DNA from: Gammaproteobacteria bacterium
GTDB lineage: Bacteria > Pseudomonadota > Gammaproteobacteria > Eutrophobiales > Eutrophobiaceae
Length of the DNA stretch: 6,584 nt
Assembly: GCA_004356415.1 (NCBI GenBank)
Contig: SMWN01000132.1
Location: 1 to 6,584, forward strand
Direction: 5' to 3'
How positions within the stretch are numbered: the first letter of the stretch is position 1; each line of letters starts with the position of its first letter. Below the pieces are notes generated by a model. That model was not told the DNA's origin and made no database searches. It worked only from the letters and a program-made list of their open reading frames with translations. Both the position numbers and the translations under genes were made by a program. Positions 1 to 6,531 of this stretch are shown piece after piece.

Positions 1-1
1 C

Positions 2-1129
2 TTACGTAAAGACTGTCGCGTTGTCAGTGTCAACTGGGGACCATGGGATGGTGGCATGGTCACACCTGCGTTAAAGAAGATCTTTGAGAGCGAAGGTATT
101 GGTGTAATTGATTTAAAAGCCGGTGCGGATTATTTAATGCAAGAGATTGCGCATGAAGGCCCTGCCGAAGTAGTTGTGCTTGGTGCATTAACACAAAAAC
201 CTGCTGCCAAAATAAATACACCTGAAACAGACTATTCCACAATTACCGAAACATCAGAAATTCCTGCCGTGAATATGCACGTTGCTTTTTCACGCACATT
301 AAATGTGAATGATCATGCTTTTCTACAATCACACGTCATGAATGGTCATGCGGTATTGCCAGTCGCAATGATCACAGAATGGTTAGCGCATGGCGCCATG
401 CACGATAACCCAGGCCTTAACTATCACGGCTTTAGAAATTTCCGACTCTTCAAAGGCGTAACGCTGGATGCGGATGAAACGATAGATCTGCAAATTCTCG
501 CTGGCGACATTCATCAAGAAAACGGTAAAGACATCGTGCCTGTTGAATTGCGTAGTGGCAAAGTCCTCCATGCCCGTGCAGAAATAATTCTAGCTGCTGA
601 TATGATTCAGCAAGAAGGTCTCCGTAACCAAACTATAACGGGACAGTATTCACAAGCTGCAAACGAAATCTATACATCTAATAGGTTATTCCATGGAAAT
701 ATGTTGCACGGCATAACGGATGTTGAGGCCTGTAGTGCCTCAGGTATTACTGCAATAATCAGTGGCGTAACCTCACCAAAGAACTGGATGAATAAACCCA
801 TACGCTCTTCATGGCTCACCGATCCACTGGCACTCGACAGTTGCTTCCAGATGATGATCCTGTGGTGCTTCGAACAATTCGGCGTAGGCTCACTCCCTAC
901 AGCCATTGGTGAGTACAAACAATTTCAAAAATCTTTTCCCAAAGAAGGCTGCAAGATTAATATCAACGTTATTGATCATTCAGAACATCGTGCAATAGCA
1001 ACGATCGAGTTTATCGATAAAAACGATCAACTCATCGCACGCATCGATAATTATGAATGTGTAATTGATGCATCACTGGAAGAAGCCTTTGCCAAAAACA
1101 AATTACACAACCTAAGTATTAAACTGTAA
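2..1129 (+). CDS. PfaA-like type I polyketide synthase, C-terminal part (end of KR plus PS-DH), 5'-truncated
   Basis: This is the 3' end of a multidomain synthase. The frame is open to the window edge, so the ATG at 56 is internal and not the start; 375 residues are visible. Residues 7-18 (VVSVNWGPWDGG) and the following MVTPALKK are the typical end of a ketoreductase domain of PfaA/Hgl-type synthases. After a linker rich in Thr, Glu and Pro comes a double-hotdog dehydratase. Its first half carries HVMNGHAVLP, the HxxxGxxxxP active-site motif, with the catalytic His at residue 111 (bases 332-334). Its second half has LFHGNMLHGI and DSCFQ, with the expected catalytic Asp at residue 279 (bases 836-838). 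Both catalytic residues are present, so the domain looks active. It would reduce and dehydrate beta-ketoacyl intermediates in the cytoplasm. No ACP or thioesterase follows, as in PfaA-like proteins. The CNB gene starts 56 bp downstream on the same strand. Family-level assignment is confident; PfaA versus another secondary-lipid or PKS subtype is less sure because the KS-AT-ACP part lies outside the window. Confidence 0.9.
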   Translation, partial: LRKDCRVVSVNWGPWDGGMVTPALKKIFESEGIGVIDLKAGADYLMQEIAHEGPAEVVVLGALTQKPAAKINTPETDYSTITETSEIPAVNMHVAFSRTLNVNDHAFLQSHVMNGHAVLPVAMITEWLAHGAMHDNPGLNYHGFRNFRLFKGVTLDADETIDLQILAGDIHQENGKDIVPVELRSGKVLHARAEIILAADMIQQEGLRNQTITGQYSQAANEIYTSNRLFHGNMLHGITDVEACSASGITAIISGVTSPKNWMNKPIRSSWLTDPLALDSCFQMMILWCFEQFGVGSLPTAIGEYKQFQKSFPKEGCKININVIDHSEHRAIATIEFIDKNDQLIARIDNYECVIDASLEEAFAKNKLHNLSIKL

Positions 1130-1185
1130 TTAGATATTACAAACCCATTTAAATCAAAAGAAAATAGTAAATCTATTTCGCTACT

Positions 1186-2019
1186 ATGAATCCGTATTTC
1201 CAATATTTGCAACCTCGATATTTACGTAAGCTGGAGATTTTTAGTCAGCTGACAGAAACTGAACTACAGCAGTTCCTGGACGTCCCCGAAAATGGTATCG
1301 AGGATTACGAATCCAAAGAAGACATCTTTCGCGTATCTGAGGTCGGTGAATGCATGTATATAATACTTGAGGGTTCGGTGGAAGTTTATATTACGGGTGA
1401 GTTTGATAATCGTGAAATGAGTATCGCAGTCCTCAATGCTGGTAAATATTTTGGTGAAAACGCCGTATTAAGTGAAAAACCTGTCAAGCGCACAGCTTCA
1501 GTACGCGCTTATTTACCCGCAAAAGTTTTCAGAATGGACAAACAACGTGTCTTAGAAGCCATAAAAGGAGATACAACAATCAAGGGTCGTTTCCCACCTG
1601 ATGAAGTTCGTGACATGATCATGGGCCTGCCCATGTTTAATAGTCTTAAATATGAAGAATTACTCACCATAAGAGATTGGGCCGCATTAATCACTTACAA
1701 GCAAAATGAATTTGTATTTAAAGCATCCGATCCTGCTGAATATATGTACGTTATTCTGGAAGGTAATGTTGAGCTATTAAAATCCGGGAGTGATGGAAAG
1801 AGTATTGTTGTTTCAAGATATAAGGAAGGGAACTTTTTTGGAGAAACAGAATTAATGCCGGATGGCAAAGAAAAATATGGTATTTATGCGAGAGCAAGTA
1901 GTGAATCGCGTATTATAAAAATACCAAAAGAATATTTCAGATTATTGCTAAGTCGAGATAGTAAATTAGTCGATAATCTGAACACTATTCATAAAATAAA
2001 AAAACCTCCCCAAGAATAA
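1186..2019 (+). CDS. Tandem cyclic-nucleotide-binding (CNB) domain protein without a visible output domain
   Basis: This is a 277-residue soluble protein built from two CNB (cNMP_binding/CRP-type beta-barrel) domains, at about residues 17-125 and 148-258. Repeated landmarks support this: GECMYIILEGSVEVYI at 54-69 matches AEYMYVILEGNVELL at 184-198, and each domain has a phosphate-binding cassette starting FGE (89-91 and 218-220). In the first cassette the phosphate-contacting Arg is present (R102, within KRTASV). In the second, equally spaced cassette the same position is Tyr231, so nucleotide binding there is doubtful. I see no helix-turn-helix, kinase, cyclase, GGDEF/EAL or transmembrane segment; the C-terminus is a short Lys-rich tail. 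The arrangement resembles a PKA regulatory subunit, or CNB modules that act through partner proteins. The start is chosen because the first barrel follows at a normal distance; no clear Shine-Dalgarno precedes it, and an AT-rich inverted repeat (AAATAG/CTATTT, 1162-1178) lies just upstream. It is likely co-transcribed with the upstream synthase gene (inference). Function is not known. Confidence 0.88.
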   Translation: MNPYFQYLQPRYLRKLEIFSQLTETELQQFLDVPENGIEDYESKEDIFRVSEVGECMYIILEGSVEVYITGEFDNREMSIAVLNAGKYFGENAVLSEKPVKRTASVRAYLPAKVFRMDKQRVLEAIKGDTTIKGRFPPDEVRDMIMGLPMFNSLKYEELLTIRDWAALITYKQNEFVFKASDPAEYMYVILEGNVELLKSGSDGKSIVVSRYKEGNFFGETELMPDGKEKYGIYARASSESRIIKIPKEYFRLLLSRDSKLVDNLNTIHKIKKPPQE

Positions 2020-2025
2020 TTGGGG
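1998..2025 (-). terminator. Possible Rho-independent terminator for the minus-strand RND operon
   Basis: Read on the minus strand, CCCCAA (2025-2020), a 6-nt loop and TTGGGG (2013-2008) form a 6-bp stem with four G-C pairs. It is followed by AGG and a run of seven T (2004-1998), then more T-rich sequence to about 1993. This is the usual shape of an intrinsic terminator, though the stem is short. It lies about 175 nt past the pump gene's stop codon and overlaps the end of the convergent CNB gene, whose TAA sits in the loop. On the plus strand there is no T-run directly after the hairpin, so it would work poorly in that direction. Confidence 0.45.
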
Positions 2026-2041
2026 TCAGACCACGTTTTCC
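2020..2041 (+). repeat. GGGGTCAGACC-type intergenic motif, possible element scar
   Basis: TTGGGGTCAGACCACGTTTTCC begins one base after the CNB stop codon. From memory, and unverified here, variants of GGGGTCAGA(CC/GT) recur in intergenic regions of many gammaproteobacteria, often next to transposase genes or their remnants. The 9-bp core GGGGTCAGA occurs again in inverted orientation at 6431-6439. The sequence is seen directly; its interpretation as a mobile-element end or dispersed repeat is inference. Confidence 0.35.
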
Positions 2042-2200
2042 ATCTAACCTTAGCCCGCAACTGCGATCTTTTGAATGGATTTCCCCAGTTTTTTGCGCGA
2101 TTTAGAAGAGACCAACGGAAATGAAAATTCGTAGTGTTCAGATCAAGACCAATACCGATAAACATACCCGTTGTATTGCTTTGTTTTTTTGAGAGTTCTT

Positions 2201-5200
2201 CTATGTCACCACCACCCGATCACTAAACCTCATAAATCCCCGATACAACATCGGGATCACAAACAGGGTCAACACCGTTGAAAAGGCCAGACCCCAGACA
2301 ATCGCTGTGGCCACTGGGCCCCATATTAGAGAATGACCAGCCAAACCCGTTGCCAATGAAAACAAACCAGCAATGGTTGTCAATGATGTAATTAATACAG
2401 GAATCACCCTTCTTCTTGCTGCATAGATAGTTGCATGTAATAAACTCATGCCATTTTCCAATCTTGCATTGGCGGCCGAGATTAAAACAATCGCCGCATT
2501 CACTGATATCCCTGCCAGCGCAACCACACCATATAAAGTATATAGACTGAGTGGATTACCCGTAACCAATAAGCCCATCACCACGCCAGTAAAAGCCAGT
2601 GGTATGGTGACCAGTATCATTAAGGGCTGGAAGTAGCTTCTGAATTGCGTCCCCAGGATGATGTACATTAAACCAACTCCAAAGAGGAACAAAACAAAGA
2701 GTGAGTCCAGACTTGTTTTGATGTCATCAAGAATCCCTGTGAAATCAAGATCAATCGTCGGATGATCTTTTCGTAATTTTTTCCATTCTTCAGCAATTAA
2801 TTCATTCGCTTCTACCGTATCGATTTTATCTTTATCAATATCTGCTTCCAGGGTAATAGTTTTTCTGAAATTGAAATGCCGAATATTGTTAATACCCAAA
2901 CCTCGCTCTGCATGTACTAATTCACCGATAGCGACTGAACGGCCATCGGGTAATGCAATTGTTTGTCTTAATAAATTATCAACATCACTCCAGTTACTCT
3001 GATCAGCCTGCACTCGAACTTTGACCTTTTCACCTTCATCCTGAAAATCAGTAACGATCTCACCATCCACAAAAGACTGAATACTACGACTCACTACCGA
3101 TGGCGATATACCTGCGCGTTGAATGGCTTCACCATCGTAACGCAAGACCAACTCAGGATTACCTGGGCGATCATCCATGGTCACATCACTAAAGAGTGGG
3201 TTACTTTTAAGATAACTGGTGAGCGCTTTTGCCGCTAATTTAATTTCAGAAATTTCATCACCACGTATTTTTACATTAATAGGTCTTGAGGTCGGTGGCC
3301 CATCTTTAATGCGTAATAATGAAACATTGGAGGTGCCTGGAAAATTGATAACCACTGCTTTTACAGCATCCACTATTTCAGCTACTACACGTGATCCATT
3401 TTCATCCGGCACCAGACTGATCATGATTTGTCCGACGGTGTCACCAAACAGGGGTTCTGTTTCCGTAAACTGTTGCCCGGAATAAGTGACTGATGACCGC
3501 AGTTCATGTGGACGAACTTCTTCAAGTACACGAGCCTGTATTTTGGCTAGCATCTCACTGGTGTCATTTAAAGTCGCACCACGTGGCATTTCGACGTTAA
3601 TGTAAAAAAGCCTTAGTTCATCACCTTCAAAAAAATTAAAACGGATGTGCCCTCCAACAACAATCATTACTGCCAGAACAAAAACAGAGAGTACTGCTGA
3701 AATAGAGATGACGGGATAGCGCAATGCCTTTAACAGTAACTTGATATAGCTATAACGGATCCAGTGGGTAAATTGTTCTCGACGTTTTTGACCTTTCGAC
3801 GGCTTTGTTAAATCAATGTTTGCTGCGATCACATGAGCCGGTAGCATCCAGTAGGCCTCTAACAAACTGACAGCCAGTGCCAGGGTGACGACCATGGGGA
3901 TGACTCGCATAAAATCACCGAGGATACCGGGCATTAACATCAATGGTAAAAATGCCGCCATCGTCGTCATTACCGATGTAGTTACCGGTGCAAATACTTC
4001 TTGCAGTGAACCTATCGCCGCCCCCATTGGTTTCATTCCCTGCTGCAGGCGCTGATAAATAGATTCAACGACGACAACTGCATCATCAACCAGCATACCT
4101 AGCGCAATCACCACGCCGAGTAGAACCATATTATTCAGGGACATGTCGATTATATTGAGGATCAGAAAAGTACCGGCCAGCGTAAACGGGATACCAATAC
4201 TGGTCAGCACCGCAATTCGGGGACCAAGAAATATCCATGTCACCACCAACACCATCATCAAACCAATGATGGCATTAGTCTGCATCAAGGACAGTGCCTT
4301 GCGTGTGCTAATCGTCTGATCATCAATCAGGAAAATCTCTACACCTGTCTTCGTTTTATATTGATTACGTTCATCAATATAGTGTCGTATGTCATCAACC
4401 AGTTTGAGCACATTGGTGTTAGCTTGTTTGGTAATAGCCAGTAATGCTGCTGGCCCACCATTAAACCTGACAATTTCTGTGGCTTCCTCTGTGGTACGCG
4501 TGAATTCAGCAAGATTGCCCAGTGGCACAATACCGTTCGCCGTTGTCACCGGATAATCTGCCAAGATTCCGGGATCCGTGCTGGTTCCTTCAATTCTGAC
4601 TATCCACTGACCATCATCAGTTTGAATATCGCCTGCAGAGACGTCACGAAAATAGGCCCGCACGGTGTCTGACAGATCGCCCGGTGTGATCCCTAAACCC
4701 TCCAGTCGTTCAGGAATGAATGTAATGTGTAACTCCGGATCGGCAAGTCCAAGTTCATTGATACGATCCACACCATCAATCAATTCAATATCTTTTTTGA
4801 TGTTTCTGATTTGTCGGCGGAGATTTTCATCATCACCTGCACTGGTGATGACGACGGTGGCAGATGGAAAAGCATTTGAGGTAGTGATTTCATAAACGAT
4901 CGGGTCTTCTGATTCTTCAGGTAATTCACTTGAATAAGTGTTTTGAACTTCACGCCGGAGATCGGTGAGATGACTATTAAACTCATCCTCACTGATCTGG
5001 TTAAATCGCACAAGAATATTTGAGATACCTTCGCGACTGGTACTGGATACAAATTTAATATCTTTGATCGAACTGCGTAGTGCATCTTCAATCGGATCGG
5101 TAATTCTTTTTTCAACATCTTCCGCAGCAGCACCGGGGAAAAAAGTAATGATGCTTATCCAGTTAAAGTTGATCTCTGGATCTTTTGCACGAGGCATTTG

Positions 5201-5290
5201 TAAGTAAGAGATACTTCCAATAACCAGGATCAAACAAAAGGTAAGGTTCGCAAAAACATGATTCGCGAGAAACCGCTGAAACAAAGTCAT
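2201..5290 (-). CDS. RND-family efflux pump, inner-membrane permease subunit (AcrB/HAE-1-like superfamily)
   Basis: This 1029-residue inner-membrane proton-driven pump has full length for the AcrB/AcrD/AcrF superfamily. It shows the duplicated RND layout: TM1 at about 10-29, a large periplasmic porter loop to about 335, TM2-TM6 at about 338-485, TM7 at about 525-546, a second periplasmic loop (about 550-860), and TM8-TM12 at about 864-1015. TM4 contains GMLVDDAVVVVES with the paired proton-relay aspartates D402-D403. In TM10 the AcrB Lys940 position falls in GISVNAAIV, where Asn931 replaces Lys; related non-AcrB subfamilies also lack this Lys. No CusA-type heavy-metal assignment is made. The ATG is 2 bp past the adaptor stop with no strong Shine-Dalgarno, so translational coupling is likely. 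The substrate is unknown. Its position between synthase genes suggests export of a lipid or polyketide product, which is inference. A TolC-like outer-membrane channel would be needed and is not in the window. Confidence 0.95.
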   Translation of the reverse strand: MTLFQRFLANHVFANLTFCLILVIGSISYLQMPRAKDPEINFNWISIITFFPGAAAEDVEKRITDPIEDALRSSIKDIKFVSSTSREGISNILVRFNQISEDEFNSHLTDLRREVQNTYSSELPEESEDPIVYEITTSNAFPSATVVITSAGDDENLRRQIRNIKKDIELIDGVDRINELGLADPELHITFIPERLEGLGITPGDLSDTVRAYFRDVSAGDIQTDDGQWIVRIEGTSTDPGILADYPVTTANGIVPLGNLAEFTRTTEEATEIVRFNGGPAALLAITKQANTNVLKLVDDIRHYIDERNQYKTKTGVEIFLIDDQTISTRKALSLMQTNAIIGLMMVLVVTWIFLGPRIAVLTSIGIPFTLAGTFLILNIIDMSLNNMVLLGVVIALGMLVDDAVVVVESIYQRLQQGMKPMGAAIGSLQEVFAPVTTSVMTTMAAFLPLMLMPGILGDFMRVIPMVVTLALAVSLLEAYWMLPAHVIAANIDLTKPSKGQKRREQFTHWIRYSYIKLLLKALRYPVISISAVLSVFVLAVMIVVGGHIRFNFFEGDELRLFYINVEMPRGATLNDTSEMLAKIQARVLEEVRPHELRSSVTYSGQQFTETEPLFGDTVGQIMISLVPDENGSRVVAEIVDAVKAVVINFPGTSNVSLLRIKDGPPTSRPINVKIRGDEISEIKLAAKALTSYLKSNPLFSDVTMDDRPGNPELVLRYDGEAIQRAGISPSVVSRSIQSFVDGEIVTDFQDEGEKVKVRVQADQSNWSDVDNLLRQTIALPDGRSVAIGELVHAERGLGINNIRHFNFRKTITLEADIDKDKIDTVEANELIAEEWKKLRKDHPTIDLDFTGILDDIKTSLDSLFVLFLFGVGLMYIILGTQFRSYFQPLMILVTIPLAFTGVVMGLLVTGNPLSLYTLYGVVALAGISVNAAIVLISAANARLENGMSLLHATIYAARRRVIPVLITSLTTIAGLFSLATGLAGHSLIWGPVATAIVWGLAFSTVLTLFVIPMLYRGFMRFSDRVVVT

Positions 5291-5292
5291 AT

Positions 5293-6297
5293 TTAATTAA
5301 CTATATCGACGGGTGCAGATTCAGTTAATGAGTAATGTCCTTCTGTAACAACACGAACATCATCAGCCAATGCGGTGGCATTAGCGCGACCTGCCTGTGC
5401 GCCTGGTATTGAATTAAATCGAGCGATATTTTTTTCGACAGTAAATACACCGAGTTCGCCATGACGACGCACTAATAAATCGCCGGGGATATGTGCTCGC
5501 TTATCACGCCAGACGAGTTTACCGGTTGCACCGGGCAGGGCATGAGTATCAGTAAAGATTAATCTACTTTCACGATTTCTTGTTTCAGCATCAATGGCAC
5601 CAAGAATAGATCTAAGTTCTACCGGATAACGAACACCATTATGCTCAAAATAAAGTTTGCTTGCCTGATTCAACTGCGTGGCATCACGACTTAATACCTG
5701 TGCGGAAATTTCAGTGTTATCAATATCCATGATCTTTACCAGTGCTGTCCCGACACTTACAAATTCACCCACTGCACTTGCACGCTCTATCACCAGGGCA
5801 CGAAAAGGACTGGTCACTGTACAACGTGATTGATCCAGATTTTTCATTTTGATCTCAGCCTGTATGCCTTTCAGTTCAGATCCCAATACCGCGTAATCAG
5901 ATTCACGTTCATCAAGTATTTCTTCAGCAATGGATTGTTTAGCAATGAGCTGACGTGTCCGTTCTACCCTGCGCTGTGCAAAATCTCTTCTGGTTTGCAG
6001 GGCTTCCCGTCTGGCGACAGACTCACGATAGGCGAGCTCGTAATCGGCACAATCTAGTGTTGCCAGATCACCGCCTTTTTCGACAATATCTCCAACGCGA
6101 ACCGAGAGCACATCAACTCTGGCTGCAATACGCGCACTGATGACACTTTCATTAAGACTGACGACCGTCGCAGGTGCCGAACGCTCGGGATAAATCGCAA
6201 CTTCAGATATCCTGGCAGTTTTCACAGTGATCTTCTCCGCTGCAATGACGGGAACAGACATAAAAATTGAAATGAATATTAGCGAAATCGTTTTCAT
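5293..6297 (-). CDS. RND efflux periplasmic adaptor subunit (membrane fusion protein, HlyD/AcrA-like)
   Basis: This 334-residue periplasmic adaptor would link the downstream permease to an outer-membrane channel. Residues 1-20 form a Sec signal peptide (MKT start, hydrophobic ISLIFISIFMSVPVI, cleavage near Ala-Ala/Glu). There is no lipobox Cys, so unlike AcrA it is probably not lipidated. The first biotinyl-lipoyl half is about 52-83 (SARIAARVDVLSVRVGD), followed by a charged helical hairpin at about 84-155 (heptad-like, rich in Arg, Glu, Gln and Leu) and the second lipoyl half at 156-192 (CTVTSPFRALV). A beta-barrel region runs to about 265 and a short membrane-proximal part ends the protein. 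Two cysteines, C83 and C159, sit where the two lipoyl halves meet the hairpin and could form a disulfide. It is the first gene of a two-gene operon. The ATG is supported by the signal peptide directly after it; the upstream AAAAAAAGATA is a weak ribosome-binding site. Confidence 0.93.
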   Translation of the reverse strand: MKTISLIFISIFMSVPVIAAEKITVKTARISEVAIYPERSAPATVVSLNESVISARIAARVDVLSVRVGDIVEKGGDLATLDCADYELAYRESVARREALQTRRDFAQRRVERTRQLIAKQSIAEEILDERESDYAVLGSELKGIQAEIKMKNLDQSRCTVTSPFRALVIERASAVGEFVSVGTALVKIMDIDNTEISAQVLSRDATQLNQASKLYFEHNGVRYPVELRSILGAIDAETRNRESRLIFTDTHALPGATGKLVWRDKRAHIPGDLLVRRHGELGVFTVEKNIARFNSIPGAQAGRANATALADDVRVVTEGHYSLTESAPVDIVN

Positions 6298-6332
6298 TAT
6301 CTTTTTTTAAATTAAACTTCTCTACCGTCTCT

Positions 6333-6341
6333 ACTTTAGCA
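6333..6341 (-). promoter_or_regulatory. Candidate extended -10 promoter element of the RND operon
   Basis: On the minus strand TGCTAAAGT gives an extended -10 (TGn followed by TAAAGT, four of six matches to TATAAT) about 36-41 nt before the adaptor ATG. No good -35 box lies at 17 nt. Extended -10 promoters can do without one, but in AT-rich sequence such matches are common by chance. Confidence 0.2.
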
Positions 6342-6359
6342 TTTATCCAATACAAATTA

Positions 6360-6458
6360 ATGACAGAAATCAACCCATACCCAAACTACCTGGAAATGCA
6401 TACAAAGATTTTTAGTGCTGCAATGTATACTCTGACCCCGGAACAACGTGAAAATTAG
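6360..6458 (+). CDS. Doubtful 32-codon small ORF in the divergent intergenic region
   Basis: An ATG-to-TAG frame encodes 32 residues, beginning MTEINPYPNYLEMHTK and ending MYTLTPEQREN. The composition is protein-like and polar, with no membrane segment. No Shine-Dalgarno precedes the ATG. It lies on the plus strand 73 bp upstream of the second synthase gene, so it could be a leader peptide, a remnant of a lost gene or chance. I do not recognise it. Confidence 0.15.
   Translation: MTEINPYPNYLEMHTKIFSAAMYTLTPEQREN
6431..6439 (-). repeat. Inverted copy of the 9-bp core GGGGTCAGA
   Basis: TCTGACCCC on the plus strand is the exact reverse complement of GGGGTCAGA at 2022-2030. Together the two copies bracket the RND operon in inverted orientation. 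The identity does not extend beyond 9 bp, and this copy also lies inside a small ORF, so coincidence is quite possible. Confidence 0.25.
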
Positions 6459-6531
6459 GCAGGAACACGGAGAGCAAGAAATTCTGCAGTGAATTTTCAA
6501 TATTTACATTATTAATCAATGAGTTAACTTA

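Larger units (their letters stand above)
1989..2165 (-). mobile_element. Possible degraded transposase fragment (IS110-like N-terminus?), very tentative
   Basis: On the minus strand an ATG at 2165 opens a 58-codon frame beginning MFIGIGLDLNTTNFHF, faintly like the N-terminal GIDLGKxxFH segment of IS110-family transposases. It then reads RWSLLNRAKNWG and FKRSQLRA, and runs through the GGGGTCAGA motif into the antisense of the CNB gene. Another frame of the same strand reads SRKKLGKSIQKIAVAG and stops near 2053, so a frameshifted remnant is possible. The similarity is short and from memory. The spacer may equally be non-coding. No inverted terminal repeats or target duplications could be defined. 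Confidence 0.15.

Noticed and set aside
56..58. ATG at 56 as the start of the first gene
   Set aside because: The frame is open upstream to the window edge and encodes the conserved ketoreductase segment ending in NWGPWDGG, so this Met is internal.
670..918. 82-codon minus-strand ORF opposite the dehydratase domain
   Set aside because: It is antisense to sequence carrying the dehydratase motifs LFHG and DSCFQ; a coding shadow.
2121..2192. 23-residue plus-strand ORF beginning MKIRSVQIK in the spacer
   Set aside because: It is very short, lacks a ribosome-binding site, and overlaps possible degenerate element sequence on the other strand.
3219..3485. 88-codon plus-strand ORF opposite the pump gene
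   Set aside because: It is antisense to conserved porter-domain coding sequence and its translation matches no family I know.
4780..5133. 117-codon minus-strand ORF inside the pump gene
   Set aside because: It overlaps the well-supported RND permease on the same strand in another frame and shows no recognisable protein features.
2201..5290. Heavy-metal (CusA/CzcA-type) assignment for the RND pump
   Set aside because: The overall sequence reads as the AcrB/HAE-like branch, the neighbours are lipid-synthase genes and not metal-resistance genes, and I see no metal-relay methionine pattern.
6482..6510. Promoter for the second synthase gene (TTCTGC - 17 nt - TACATT)
   Set aside because: The -35 matches consensus at only two positions in AT-rich sequence; too weak to annotate.
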